Shown here: positions 1 through 11,535 of the stretch, piece by piece
Numbering within the stretch: the stretch's first letter is position 1
Layout: every line of letters begins with the position of its first letter
Origin: Cydia pomonella
Taxonomy: Eukaryota; Arthropoda; Insecta; Lepidoptera; Tortricidae
Assembly: GCF_033807575.1 (NCBI RefSeq)
Contig: NC_084708.1
Coordinates: forward strand, 3,124,501 to 3,188,500
Length of the DNA stretch: 64,000 nt
Reading direction: 5' to 3'
The notes under the pieces: model-generated
What the model was told of the DNA's origin: nothing
The model's database searches: none
What the model saw: the letters and a program-made list of their open reading frames with translations, nothing else
Position numbers and translations under genes: made by a program

Positions 1-2478
1 GACTCCGAATATTAAATCATATTTTTTCTTCTAGCGCCTAAACTATTGAGCGGAGTACAGTAAAACAGACATCAGTAGATCCACAGTTAGTATACAAGTG
101 CTATGCAATACAAAGTTACTAAAATTAACGGAAGAAAAAAGTTTAGGGCTAAATAATACGTCATTTAAAAAATCCGTCCAGTATCCTAAGCTACAGGCTG
201 TCCTGAATCCTCAGTACTTATACCCATAACCCTACTTTCTGGTTAAGTTGCAGTCTAGTAAAATATTGATATTGGGGTAGATTATGTACAAATGTATAGT
301 TAAAAGTGGAATTTTTATTCTTCCAAGTTTCCTATTAAGAGAATATCCCATGAAAGGGTATAAGGGCTAAATCTGGGTTTAGCAAGTATTTTTTAAAGCA
401 AGATCATTTTTTTTCGCAAAGATGTCTAAAACTATTTTATGTAGAATTTTTTAAGCTTGAATGTTGCCTTACACGATTATTGAATAAAGAACGTAGATTT
501 AGAGTAAAACGCGAATTTCTCCTGGATGGTCCACATTTTCCAAGATGGCTGCGGTTCCTCGAGGTCCCCAAATGTCAAATGGTGTGGGCATGAAAAAGGG
601 ACCTTTAACGTATATACATACCAAATTTCATGACTGTTCAGACATTTCGAGTTTGGTCCTAATCCGACTGTGCTAATGCCACTATGTACATAAACTGTAA
701 CTGTACTGCGGACTCAACCTTCACGTTATAATTTTTTAAGTATTAACGTTGACATGGTAACGAAAATAATAAACACGTCAATTGAAGCAAACAATAGGTA
801 TTATTATATGCAAGAAAATTTTGCAAAATAGGTACATTAATGATTAATATGTAAAACACCATTAATTATTGAATTAAAATTATGATTTTGTGTTAAAAAA
901 TATGAGACCAATGATACAGCCCGATTACACGGGCTACATATTAAAAATGATTATCATGGAAATAGTAAATATACACAGGTGAACAAAGTTATAGTAAAAT
1001 AGGTGCATAATTTCAGAGCTTGCCTGGCCCACCTGTACCACCTACCATGACCACGGCCGTCTCCTACTATTATTTTTTTCTAATACCTATGGCCTTACTA
1101 GCGAACAGTATTCCATGTTCTTGATCCAGAATTTAAACCCTCAACTTATATTTAAACCCTCAATATTTGTGGCACTTGGGGTTGAATTTGAAACTCTAGG
1201 GCACTAGCGTGGCTCAATGAGAGCGCCTTATATAGGCTTCTGGTGACCAGAGGATCAGCATTGTTAACCAGCGCGGAAATGCACCCAGCCTTCTGGGCAC
1301 CCTACCGAGCGACCAGAATATAGGGCAAATATTTTATGTATACGTTTTTGACTTAAGTGTTTTTATCATGTTTTATATTTAAACTTACAGATGTCGAACT
1401 ACCAGCAAAGTTTTTGAAGAGGTGTAGTTTTTATATTTCCTGGTACCAAACTGATACAGGAAATTGGAACATCAGTAAATAATCTACACCGAAGACAATG
1501 AATTATAGTCACATAATACTTTAATGTTTTATTTTATTAAAGAAATCGGTAAAAAAATGTAACTGAAAAAGATAAATTTTATTTTATTTGTAGTTGAATA
1601 ACAAAATATGTATTTAATCTCCTTTTAACATAGGAATTCTCTTTGTGTAGGTACATATAAATAATAGGTACTTAGGTCTTGGTAAGTAATATAGACAGTA
1701 CAGTAGGTCTTATTTTAATAATTTGAGATCTCATACATGCGTTCCGATATATCTGATGGCGACTGTACATACAATGGGGTCGCGTATACGAGTACAAAGA
1801 GCATTAAAATAGTTGTTGATAGACCAAGTGAGCGAGCTGCTATGGTACCTATCTTCATATCAATTTTATGCATTATGTAATAGCGCAATACAGATTTTTT
1901 TTTTGACAAATGTATTATTTTTATAGTAATAAAGGTTATTCATGAACCATCTCGTAATTTAAAAAAAAACGGACTTTATCTCTAAATCATATGCCTTATA
2001 TTTACAGATGTGTTAGGTTACAACTTGGTTCGTGAATGTGGTTTAGAAGCAACTTGAGACTGGGTGCGGAGTAAATTGCATCAATTTTTTTTACAATTTT
2101 GAGCGTTTATAGGAGAATATGTGGAGCGAGCATTATTCGACGTGTAGGTGTGGGTTCAACTAAAAGATCGCATGTCAATAGTTCTTTATTGTCGTTAAAA
2201 TTCAATTAATAATCGCCTTTATCGACCATCAACTGTGTGGTCACTTTTTAATTGATTGACGTTGTCAGGTACAGTTTCACTACTCGCCGCCGCATTGTTC
2301 ATAGCGCATTACTTATCCTATCGAATACAAGATGTCGCTGATTCCTGTAAACTTATGTTTAAAAAAAAAAGACGCTTTACTCTATGCCATATATTGTAGG
2401 AAAGGAAGGGTATTCCCTGTCGTACGTCAAAAAATCCAAGATGGTGCCCAAGCCCATGGACAATAAAGTCTAGCAATA
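1..2478. other. No gene recognised
   Basis: AT-rich DNA. A phrase near 536-600 (aagatggctgcggttcctcg) and one near 1230-1315 look like old dispersed repeats, but I could not delimit them. A 23-bp MITE remnant lies at 1743-1765. No exon-like ORF was seen. Confidence 0.5.
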
Positions 2479-2715
2479 AAATCAACACTTGTCAAAATTT
2501 GACATTAGCAATCCACAGTCAGGTGACAATCAAATCAAACCGAACCACTTCGAGTTCAGAGCCATTTCAAACTATATAGTAGTAATAAACAAATTTGATT
2601 TTTGTTTGATTATTTTTTCTATGAATGAGTTTTGATTGTTCCAAATGATAATATCCACAGTTGATAGAATCAACACTTGATACAATCAACATGCGATAGA
2701 ATCAAGTGTTGATTT
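2479..2715. repeat. Foldback segment, possible MITE
   Basis: The 13-bp ends aaatcaacacttg (2479-2491) and caagtgttgattt (2703-2715) are inverted repeats. A second hairpin lies inside (arms 2667-2681 and 2701-2715). Confidence 0.45.
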
Positions 2716-3689
2716 GATGTGGACGCGAAATTTGACAGTTGTGCATCTCGAATAAGGCCCCAGTATTATATCAGTATCATATTGAAAAGAGATTTAATAA
2801 TTAAAACTCTAATTGGCCTGTTAGTTTCCGTAGTCCAACTAGACACTAAGTTTCAGGTCGCAGACTCATTAATGTGGATAATGGTGCAGGAGGCAGGAGA
2901 TTGTTCTAATCTCGAGATCACATTTACGATTCAGTAAGTCGAGTCTAAAGCTCGTTAGTTTACAGGAATCACCCAGCACGTCAAGGGGGCACAGGAAATG
3001 AGCCCGAACCAAGTGCAGAGCAAACCGAGTTACCTGCATTCGCATCCGTACATTGTGGTTAGGCTCTTGATGAACAGGGCTGTTCTACGGTTTAAAAGAG
3101 AGTAACTTACAAGATGGTCCGACTGTCTTAGGCTTGTTTTCTGCGAGAGCTGATGATAGTGCTGTTATAAGGGAGTAAGTCACTGGATCGTCAAGTTGAT
3201 TTAAGTCCTTTTGAAGACTGTTGAGTTACCTTACCTTGCGTTTAGCTTTGTAAGTGCTCAAATGTTTGTTGACTGAGACTGTTTTTGGTGAAAGAGCAAA
3301 AGGGAATAACTAATTGGAGCGTTTATTGACTTAGGCTGTTTAGTAGTAGGAATTGTCTTAGGTGTCACGTAGGATATATCTTTAAATGTTACCACATACA
3401 CCTTATTGAGGTAAGGGAGTTAGGAATTGTGGATCAGAAGAACAAAAAAATAAAACATGGAAAGCAGAGACGCTTTCCATATAGAATTTCGTACATGGAC
3501 TCGCTTGTTGACATCTCTACTGCACTCGCATAGTTTCAACTGCGCAAGCTTGACAGCCAATATAATGAATTATCTTACAATGGTTCTTCACCTTACAGTG
3601 ATAACAGATCCCTGGATTTTTTTGCCAACATTTTTGGGAGTAAAATATTTATTATAAATTAAATAAAAAAAGGGTGGTTCTGTTTATAA
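2716..3689. other. No gene recognised
   Basis: Two short plus-strand ORFs (72 and 66 codons) occur but show no domain or codon pattern. No repeat was delimited. Confidence 0.5.
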
Positions 3690-3975
3690 ATTCGCGGCCT
3701 GACGGCCTCTTCAGGGACCGGATTCTGATTTTACAATGTGTGTTATGGTTTTGATCTTATTTTGAAACGACCTTTAAGATCATTCACGCTGATACCGTTC
3801 TGGTACCTTGTACATGTTGCTGTATTTGTCTTCCTCTTCTCACTCTCTCCTCTCATTTACTCAAAGGTTAACTGCAAAAGATCCCTTGAAGGGATGAGCC
3901 TTTGTACTTAGCTTTTCCTAATTGTGAGTCCTTTTATTACCTATGTGTTTTTGTATAATAAAGAGTTTACTACTG
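3690..3975 (+). mobile_element. LINE 3' UTR-like segment
   Basis: Contains ttgctgtatttgtcttcc, ctctcctctcatttactc and gatcccttgaagggatgag, then an aataaag polyadenylation signal. I recognise it as a common lepidopteran LINE 3' end, from pattern alone. Confidence 0.55.
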
Positions 3976-4082
3976 TGTAGTCTGTATTAATCTAAGTCAT
4001 ATCTAGGAACTGTAAACTTTAGACTTACATTATGTTAATAGCATGTATAACTAGAATTATATAGCTTTATACTTACCTCATG

Positions 4083-4215
4083 TTACCTAAGGAAGAGCGG
4101 AGGCTCCCAACACAAGCTATTTTTGCTTACTGGGAGGCTCCATCCCTAAGCTTATATTTTATGTGTAAGTAACAAAAATAAAGAATTTTGTATTTGTAGT
4201 AGTAGTAGTGATTGG
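4083..4215 (+). mobile_element. LINE 3' UTR-like segment with (gta)n tail
   Basis: Has gaagagcggaggctcccaac, a matching ctgggaggctccat, aataaag, and a gtagtagtagtag tail. This is typical of a retroposon end. Confidence 0.5.
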
Positions 4216-4329
4216 TGAATGCGAAATGAAGTGAAAGTCGTGCGTGAGAAGCGCGTGAATCACCAAAGGGGGCTTTTTAAAAACCAAAACTAACGGTTTA
4301 ATTAGAATCTACCTCCATAGAGTAGCGTA

Positions 4330-4400
4330 GTCATCTCTCTCTATCAGTTTTCCATAATAGTACGACAGTGACAGTTGCGTTTCGTTCGCTACGAAGTTCA
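4330..4400. repeat. Dispersed repeat shared with 10564-10633 (inverted)
   Basis: agtcatctctctctatcag and acagttgcgtttcgttcg recur at 10564-10633 in reverse complement. Probably part of a larger MITE. Confidence 0.5.
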
Positions 4401-4855
4401 TTGGCACGTTGGCTACGCACCCTGTTCATATGTTCCTAGTAGGAAGCTAAATGTAGATTACAAACTGAACAATAATTTATAATTGATGCTTGTTTTATAT
4501 AAATTGCTAAGTGCTCCATAAAATTACCAGGTCTTGAAAAAACCGGAAATTTGCTCGAGTTGGACGCTTGGCGTTTCCTTAAAAAACCTAGTTGCCTATA
4601 AATCAGTTTAACTATAAAAATACCTCACAATAAAAAAGTGGCTTTTTATGACCGAAGGCTTAGCTGTTAAAAATGGAGGCCCATACGATATTTTCTGAGG
4701 GTTTTTATACGCGCTATATTTCAGCCACCAAATGAAAAGAAGGAAGTTGTAAATTAAAAAAAGGAAGTTATGTTTATGGTCAAACAAATCGGTGACAGAA
4801 TAATAACGTCGCTGTATTCGTGTCCCAATTTTTTACTCGTCTGTGACTTTTATCA

Positions 4856-5000
4856 TTATTTATTTATTTATTTAATCTTTATTGCACAAAAGAAAACCTT
4901 ATAGTACAAAAGGCGGACTTAACGCCATGAGGCATTCTCTACCAGTCAACCTTTAAGTTGGGTCACAAGGCTTGTAAATTAATATAGATCGTGTTATTCA
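4856..5000 (-). mobile_element. LINE 3' end, family K
   Basis: Minus-strand 3' UTR with aatctttattgcacaaa and ggcattctctaccagtcaac. Closely related to 20341-20470. Confidence 0.7.
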
Positions 5001-5087
5001 CGAAGACTTGTATCGTCATATTATTTAAGGTTAGATATGACAAATCAGCGAGTCATCGTGGATGAAACGAACTATATATTACCTAAG

Positions 5088-5300
5088 TTTTTTTTTTAAT
5101 TTATTTCACAAATCACAATATACAATATACCTATAATTAAAGTTTCGCCAAACTGTAAAACAGTTTGTTGGCGATGCGCTCCAACTAAACTAAAACAACA
5201 ATACTGCTTAGGAACCATATATCGACAACACAGCTGTCCCCCGGCCAATAATAAACCGTATTTCGACGCAATAAGCTGTCATAGCATTTGTCCGGTAAGC
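5088..5300 (-). mobile_element. LINE 3' UTR-like segment with stem-loop
   Basis: A poly(T) start (poly(A) on the minus strand), tttatttcacaaatcacaa, then a stem-loop, cgccaaactg-taaaa-cagtttgttggcg. This resembles a LINE 3' UTR, but no coding part is attached. Confidence 0.5.
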
Positions 5301-5480
5301 AATACCTACGCCACACGGCTCACGCTAAATTATTGTTATTTCCGCGAGTAAAGGTGCAAATTATATATTAAAGTCTACCTTAGATCAAAATAGGGTTTAC
5401 TATTGTAGGCAGGTAAGTAAGTCTTTCCTTACATAACATTTTAGGGGTTACTATTTACTATACGTATATTGTTATATTAT

Positions 5481-5945
5481 TTAACATATGAATAGTATTT
5501 TATACATTCGGTTTTTTATTGTATGTTTTAGGACTTGAAAATAAAAATGAAAACTTAACTTAGTCTCGTCAAGCAATAGTGGGTACTCATTATAAATCTT
5601 TGGGATCATATATTCTCTTGTTCTTCTTCCGTAGTAATTTTTAACTGAAGGTTGCAATAGTTTAATTGTGTTAGTTGACCTAGTGTTTCGTTTACTTATT
5701 CTTCTTACTTTAAATTCTTCACTATAGTAGCTATGTAAAACATTTAAATATACGACCTTGCACTGCACGGGAAGAATACCACACGTTGAAAAAAGTAGAT
5801 CGTAATTATAGCGGTGCTCATGTTTAGTGGTTTTATTAACCAAATATTTAATTATTCTTAACTGCAGTTGCTTTATTCGGTCCAAATACGATTTTAAGTA
5901 TTTTTGTCTTGTAAAATTTACAAACAAAAATGTTTTACTCTAATA
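5481..5945 (-). pseudogene. Decayed LINE ORF C-terminus
   Basis: An open minus-strand stretch of about 148 codons has the layout of the region after RT in CR1/L2-like LINEs: LQLRIIKYL, then LLFSTCGILPVQCKVVYLNVL, then RNTRS, VKNYYGRRTREYMIPKIYNEYP. The last block matches the usual 'T.YG.R...Y..P.IYN.LP' signature. No RT core is visible. The assignment rests on pattern only. Confidence 0.55.
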
Positions 5946-5995
5946 ATGTATAATGTGCTTGCTTATCTTAGAAAAAATATTGTGTGGAACGGTAC

Positions 5996-6219
5996 TACAG
6001 TCAGCATCAATAGTAACGGGTGAAACAACGCGCCAAAAGTATCTGACATTCCGGATAACTTTTCCAAATATAGATAAATTTCTAAAATTCACACTCAAAA
6101 GCATATCTTGTACAGTCTTAGTTGTTCTTTATTAAAGACAACACTTTTTGTTAAGCTGTTACAGAATGGTAGTTACTTATGAAGCGTTATTTGATCCGTT
6201 ACTTCTGATGCTGACTGTA
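5996..6219. mobile_element. MITE with TACAGTCAGCATCA ends
   Basis: The left end TACAGTCAGCATCAATAG and the right end TCTGATGCTGACTGTA are inverted repeats about 24 bp long, with TA at each outer edge. This fits a Tc1/mariner-type element. No transposase is present. Confidence 0.75.
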
Positions 6220-6265
6220 CAAGGAAGGTCTCAAAAACCTTGGACCTGTTTTTACAAATCTCGAT

Positions 6266-6664
6266 TATAGTAAACACCCCTATATTAACAGGCACCAACA
6301 ATAGGATGCTATAGACAAATCCTGTAAAACAAGTATTTACCATCAGTTTTTAATCGCTGGCAACATTTTACCATAAACAAGAGCCAAAGAGCTGCTTAAG
6401 TTTAATTTTTCATTGATATTTGTTAGTTTGAAAATTAATGGCGCCATACATCCCATGACTTGAGCAAAAAAACATAGTTTTAAATGGTTAATTATATTGA
6501 AACCAATTCCAGTAGCTTTCATTAAATACATAGAAAACATAAAGGACGAATTGGACATTCAACTTTTAAAGCATAATGCGGTAGAAATTTTACAAATGTC
6601 GGTGAAATATCAATAACACTTCAAATTTTCACTTAAATGTCCCAGGATTGGTGCCGTTAACATA
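6266..6664. mobile_element. Element X copy 1 (uninterrupted)
   Basis: A 399-bp dispersed repeat, about 85-90% similar by eye to 46646-47564 once the LINE there is removed. Near its ends are imperfect inverted segments (TTAACAGGCACCAA near the left; TTGGTGCCGTTAA at the right). On the minus strand both copies keep an ORF of about 60 codons containing GCMAPLIFKLTNINEKLNL. No known transposase is recognisable. Confidence 0.65.
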
Positions 6665-6835
6665 ATACTTCTCGTTTTGTATCTTCGGCCATTATATTTT
6701 TATAAACCTTGTTATGTACCTACTATAAGCCTTTGCGGAACACGCCTGGGGGGCTCGAATAATAAATATGTGCCGTTGGGACTAGCCCAATATATTAAAC
6801 CAATAATTTGAAATTTTGTTATAGTGTTGTGTTCC

Positions 6836-6992
6836 TATCGGTGTACTCACCAGACCAGTGACAGAGCTCAACGAGAGGGGTTAGGGCCGGCAACGTGCAT
6901 GTAACTCCTCTGGAGTTGCAGGCGTACATAGACTGCTTACCATCAGGCGGGCCGTATGCTTGTTTTCCACCGACTTAGAATAAAAAAAAAAC
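6836..6992 (+). repeat. Retroposon 3'-end repeat B
   Basis: Reads gagctcaacgagagggg, ggcaacgtgcatgtaactcc, tctggagttgcaggcgtac, ttaccatcaggcgggcc and ends aataaaaaaaaa. It looks like the 3' end of an RTE-type LINE or a SINE that borrowed it. Other copies: 21024-21180, 36967-37150, 48252-48400, 52436-52493, 60303-60390 and 62470-62622. Confidence 0.75.
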
Positions 6993-7244
6993 TGCCTCTA
7001 AATCGCCCTTGCATACTCGACGATAAAGAAATTTAGGTAGGCCCCTAGCACCGTGCGGACCAGTGGTTTGCTAATACGAGTATAATATGCTCGTGCAAAG
7101 AAAGTACTTTTTATCTATACTTAATAATATAATAATAATAATAAAGCATCCCTGGACTTATTCAATGTTAAGGTCAATTGGTTACAACAATACAATTAGA
7201 AAGATTTGGGAAAATTAATAATTTAAACTTTACTCAACAAATGG

Positions 7245-7587
7245 AGCAAAAAAACCGGCTAAGTGCGAGTCGGACTCGCACAGCAAAGGTTCCGTACCAT
7301 TATCTATAAAAACGGTCACCTATCCAAGTACTGACCCCGCCCGTCGTTACTTAACTTCGGTGATTAGATGAGATTTGAAAGAAATATTTATTTTATTCTG
7401 TTTTTAGTATTTGTTGTTATAGCGGAAACAGAAATACATAATCTGTAGAAATTTCAACTCGATAACTATCACGGTTCATGAGATACAGCCTGGTGACAGA
7501 CGGACGGATGGACGGACGGACGGACGGACAGCCGAGTCTCAGTAATAGGGTCCCGTTTGACCCTTTGGTTATGGAACCCTAAAAATA
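7245..7587 (+). repeat. Dispersed repeat C (GTGCGAGTCGGACTC family)
   Basis: Starts aaaaccggctaagtgcgag, has a gacggacggacggac microsatellite, and ends atggaaccctaaaaa. GGTTCCGTAC near the start and its near complement (A)TGGAACC at the end form subterminal inverted repeats. Other copies: 11222-11442, 13411-13600 and a fragment at 34745-34812. This is a repeat known to recur widely in Lepidoptera; its class is unclear. Confidence 0.75.
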
Positions 7588-8157
7588 CCTGTCGATTTAT
7601 GTTTTTAGCTTTAAGTCAAAATAGCTATTTATGAAACGTCAAAATGAGTTCTTTCTTCTGTTTTTATATTCTGAAAGCACAGAAACCAGATCGACGTTGT
7701 TTTTTTAATGTAAATAGTTACGTCACTTGATGTGATAACTAGGGTAAAACTATTTATTTTTTCTATAGAAACCTAGCCTAAATTGTTTGTACAAGCCACT
7801 TTATAGTAGAGTAGATTGTAAACAAAATTAAACTAAAACATTCGTTCTCAAGAACAAATTCGTCTAATACACAACGCCATTTTTTTACAATATTTATAAC
7901 ATTGGCTTGCAATAAGACTTTAACAAGGTGAAATAAATAAAATTTCATTCCCTTGCGGGCGCAAATTGACCGAACGAATCGAAACAGAATCGAATAAATT
8001 GAACCCCATTTCATTTGATACAATAAGAGTAAAATAAAAGAGCACCAGTTCAATTATGTAACTCTATGAAAACATGCCATGATTCGTCCAATCCGTATTT
8101 TTTAAATCAACCGCAGCGATTGGTTTTCAAATAGTGTAAAATTTTACACCTCTGTAG

Positions 8158-8272
8158 GGCTATGATGGTCGGCTCTTTATCATTTGTCACCATGCCTGTC
8201 ACGTTCTAACAAGTATGTAAGTGCGAAAGTGACGGGCATAGTGACAACTGATATAAATGGAACCATGATGCC
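8158..8272. mobile_element. Foldback MITE
   Basis: Two ~44-bp arms pair: gctatgatggtcggctc...gcctgtcac (8159-8202) with gtgacgggcatagtgac...ccatgatgcc (8229-8272). The loop is about 26 bp. Confidence 0.7.
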
Positions 8273-8717
8273 ACCACTGATCTGTCCTTTATTTTATCAG
8301 TTCGCGCTGAACACATTCAATCTCGGTTAAAATCATTCGTTCATTTTGATGTTTAGTTTTTATGATGTCATGAAAATGCCCTAGATGTTAGGAAAGCGTA
8401 TAAAATATTCAATGTTCGTGGAAAATGTTAGAAAATAATGTAATATGATAGGATTAGCTTTTCCAATACGTAAATCTGATAGTATGATATTAAGTTCAAA
8501 GCCGTCATGAAAGCATCAAGCTTAAGTAATTCACGAGCATATAATAAATATTCCTTTGAATATAACTAAACAATAGATTCATATCTTAAGATTTAATCTA
8601 CATTGTTCTCGAATACTTCGAACTTCTTTAAGTCACGTTAATATTTCGACGCATGGCAACTATATTTTTAAGAAGGCTATATCTCAACCTTTTAACTTTA
8701 ATAGCACAGTAGCCATT

Positions 8718-8826
8718 AGATATCGGAGCGGCCAAGGTGCTCACAAATATCTGAACACGCCTCTATTGTCAATTAGTTAGAGCGTGTTCAGATATTTTTG
8801 AGCACTTCGGCAGCTCCGATATATCT
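8718..8826. mobile_element. Long-hairpin MITE (GATATCGGAGCGGCC ends)
   Basis: A 41-bp arm starting atatcggagcggccaagg and ending atctgaacacgc pairs with gcgtgttcagatatttttg...gctccgatat at 8781-8821 with few mismatches. A 23-bp piece, tccgatatatctgatggcga and following, recurs at 1743, so a remnant lies there. Confidence 0.8.
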
Positions 8827-9264
8827 GATGGCGACTGATACAAGTGCGACAAGGAATTACCTATTCGTGCATGTATCGTTTCACAACACATGTGGCTCTT
8901 TAATTTTCGCGACATAGGCACGTAAAGTGCTAATTACCATACTAATGCGTAGTGCTGTAATAGTACATTCACTTTGATTTTGATGTCGATCGCTTTAGCA
9001 TAATATATAGATACTAGGTTTATAGGTTCCACTTTTTTGAAAAAAAAAAATTGCTTTGCAAATTAAAAAAAAAAGAAAACCATTAACTTAGTTTTTCATT
9101 GTGTCAATAACATACTAAAAAATCATGGTGAATAGATAATATTGAGAAGTGGAAAAACGTTTTCTCTTTTTGTATGGACTATATGTATATGGATATACTT
9201 CCCTCTTAAAGTAGTATCGAAACTAGATCAGTGCCGTAACAAATTGTCACCCTTTTGAGTCCTT

Positions 9265-9645
9265 TTTAGGGTTCCGTAGTCGAATGCCAAAAACCGGAAC
9301 CCTTATGGATTCGTTATGTCTGTCTGTCTGTTTGTCCGTCCGTATGTCACAGCCACTTTTTTCCGAAACTATAAGAACTATACTGTTGAAACTTGATAAC
9401 TAGATGTATTCTGTTAACAGCATTAAGATTTTCACAAAAAACAAAAAAAAAATTTGGGGGCTTCCCTGGACATTTTTTTTTCATCAAACCCATACTTTTG
9501 TGGTGTCTATGGATAGGTGTTCAAAAATGATATTGAGGTTTCTAATACCATTTTCTAACCAGAATAGTTTGCGCGAGAGACACTTCCAAAGTGGTAAAAT
9601 GTGTGTCCCAATATTTCTTCAAAATATTGTCACATTTTAGACTAA
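9265..9645. repeat. Dispersed repeat with TGTCTGTCTG tract
   Basis: Reads tagggttccgtagtcgaatg, tgtctgtctgtctgtttg, gtcacagccacttttttcc, gaaactataagaactatac and gcgcgagagacacttccaaa. I recognise this string as a common moth repeat. The 78-codon ORF inside it is not a gene. Confidence 0.6.
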
Positions 9646-9832
9646 AATAAATAAATAATATTATAGAACATTATTACACAAATTGACTAATTCCCACAGT
9701 AAGCTCAATAAGGCTTGTGTTGAGGGTACTTACTACTTAGACAACGATATATATAATATATAAATACTTAAATAGATAGAAAACACCCATGACTCAGGAA
9801 CAAATATCCATCTATATAACACTACTTTTATC
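9644..9832 (-). mobile_element. SINE family A, head missing
   Basis: Minus-strand copy showing the AT tail, cccacagtaagctcaataag and acccatgactcaggaaca, but lacking the tRNA-like head. Confidence 0.8.
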
Positions 9833-10330
9833 TATATCTATATACTCTCTTATTTATATTTCTCTTCTTACCCACATATTAAGTAAAGATACATCGTAAA
9901 ACGCCGCAATGCGATATCATACACGCTTCTCCTCTCCTGGGTAAATTCTCTGCCAAGGCAATAATGAAAAAATAACCATTCCTAGCAAACTTAGCTCTTA
10001 AAAACGTCATTTAAGTTAAAAGTTCGAACTAAAGAAGTATTACGCAGAAAGGGGTGGACAAAAAACATAACTCTATTGCTACAATTTGCATAAGTAAGGA
10101 AAAGTTCATTTCAGCGGGCTAACGTTCTACTTTAGTAAGTAAATAAAGTAGTTTTAGAAACCTGAATGGGTCTTTAATGTAACATCGTAACTTGGGAAAT
10201 TTATACAGGGCTTAAGTTTTCTGTTCAGTCGATGAGGTTTTTTTTGGTTTAACCTCCGATGGAAAAAGAGTAGGTAAGGTGGGGCAAAGAGAATTAAGAA
10301 GACCAAGAGTGCTCACTCCATACAAAATAC

Positions 10331-10545
10331 TATTATTTTCGTAGTCTACATCTAGCGTCTAGTAGCGGAACTGTCAGACAATAGATGTAGCGGCAAACAA
10401 AAAGTCTAATCCTTAACTATTTTCCGCTAATATTACAACTAGAGTAACCGGAACTCAATTTTTAATTCCTACGCTTACTCTGTAATATTATGCTTATAAT
10501 ATTAGCTAAAAATCTTTGAGCATTAGACTTTTTTGTTTTCCGCAA
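10331..10545. mobile_element. MITE, CGTAGTCTACATCTAGCG family, diverged
   Basis: Related to 32274-32557: it shares cgtagtctacatctagcg at the left and taaccggaactcaatttt and ctctgtaatatta inside. The right end has decayed. Confidence 0.6.
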
Positions 10546-10563
10546 CACTCCGTCCGACGCTCC

Positions 10564-10633
10564 GTGGTGAACGAAACGCAACTATCACAGTCGCACTAAT
10601 AAAGAAGAGTGATAGAGAGAGATGACTACGATA
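10564..10633. repeat. Dispersed repeat shared with 4330-4400 (inverted)
   Basis: gaacgaaacgcaactatcac and gatagagagagatgactacg match 4330-4400 in the opposite orientation. Confidence 0.5.
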
Positions 10634-10636
10634 CGC

Positions 10637-10705
10637 AACACAAGCCTTATTGAGCTTACTGTGGGACTTAGTCAATTTGTGTAATAATGTCCTAATGTCC
10701 TATAA
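10637..10705 (+). mobile_element. SINE family A, 3' fragment
   Basis: Only the last ~65 bp of the family remain (cttattgagcttactgtggg, then gtcctataataata). Confidence 0.75.
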
Positions 10706-10805
10706 TAATACGTTACGGAGCGTTAACGATTGTAACGTTGGCTACGCGGCAAGTGATAAAGTGCGACGTTTTACCGACCGCGGTCACAAATAGTTTATCT
10801 TTCGT

Positions 10806-11015
10806 TAGTTACTTTTAAGTGTGCTCGTAGAGCGTGTCGTTGTTCGGTAGTTACTTTTAAGTGTGCTCGTAGAGCGTGTCGTTGTTCGGTAGTTACTTTT
10901 AAGTGTGCTCGTAGAGCGTGTCGTTGTTCGGTAGTTACTTTCAAGTGTGCTCGTAGAGCGTGTCGTTGTTCGGTAGTTACTTTTAAGTGTCCTTGTAGAG
11001 CATGACGTTGTTGTC
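10806..11015. repeat. Minisatellite, 42-bp unit x 5
   Basis: Five tandem units start at 10806, 10848, 10890, 10932 and 10974 (tagttacttttaagtgtgct and cgtagagcgtgtcgttgttc, gg). The first four are nearly identical and the last has changed. Because 42 is a multiple of three, the minus strand reads a 14-residue repeat rich in Thr, Ser and Arg without a stop. This is probably incidental. Confidence 0.9.
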
Positions 11016-11221
11016 ATTACAACATTTAACATTGACACGCTGCGCGCATTACAGTTGAGTCGCTCGCAGCATAATTAATTCCCGTGGGGTCATTTTTAAG
11101 ATCTAGTCATACTTTTATAGCTATTATAGTTCCTTGACTGCCAATCTAGTTATTCCTTGATATAAATAGGTATTCTTAAATAAGTTTTATTCATAAACTG
11201 AAATAAATGTCATATACTAAT

Positions 11222-11442
11222 AAAAACCGCACATGTGCGAGTCGGAATCGCCCAACGGGGGTTCCGTACTTTTTAGTATTTGTTGTTATAGCGGCAACAG
11301 AAATACATCGTCTGTGAAAAATTTCAACTGTCTAGCTATTCGTGACGATGCATGAGATACAGCCTGGTGACAGACGGACGGACGGTGGAGTCTTAGTAAT
11401 AGGGTCCCGTTTTACCCTTTGGGTACGGAACCCTAAAAAGTG
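11222..11442 (+). repeat. Dispersed repeat C
   Basis: Starts aaaaccgcacatgtgcgag, contains ggttccgtactttttag and ends gggtacggaaccctaaaaa. Confidence 0.75.
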
Positions 11443-11443
11443 A

Positions 11444-11535
11444 CCAAGACCTCCAGTGCCCCAGGCCGGAATCGAACCAGCGTACTCTGCTTTTTTTTAG
11501 TATATGACTTTTATTTCAGTTTATAATGTATATAG
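11444..11535. mobile_element. Rearranged SINE family E pieces
   Basis: Contains gtgaccaagacctccagtg and ggccggaatcgaacc (box B on the minus strand), then, in the opposite sense, agtatatgacttttatttcag. The two parts match the head and body of 22894-23060 but in an inverted arrangement. Confidence 0.5.

Noticed and set aside
5411..5424. Third ratchet-like string CAGGTAAGTAAG
   Set aside because: There is no polypyrimidine tract before CAG; the upstream sequence is purine-rich and mixed.
10806..11015. CRISPR-like array
   Set aside because: The units are directly adjacent with no spacers and the DNA is eukaryotic. It is a minisatellite.
10805..11038. Repeat-protein gene on the minus strand
   Set aside because: The frame is open only because the 42-bp unit is a multiple of three. 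No start context or flanking exon is visible.
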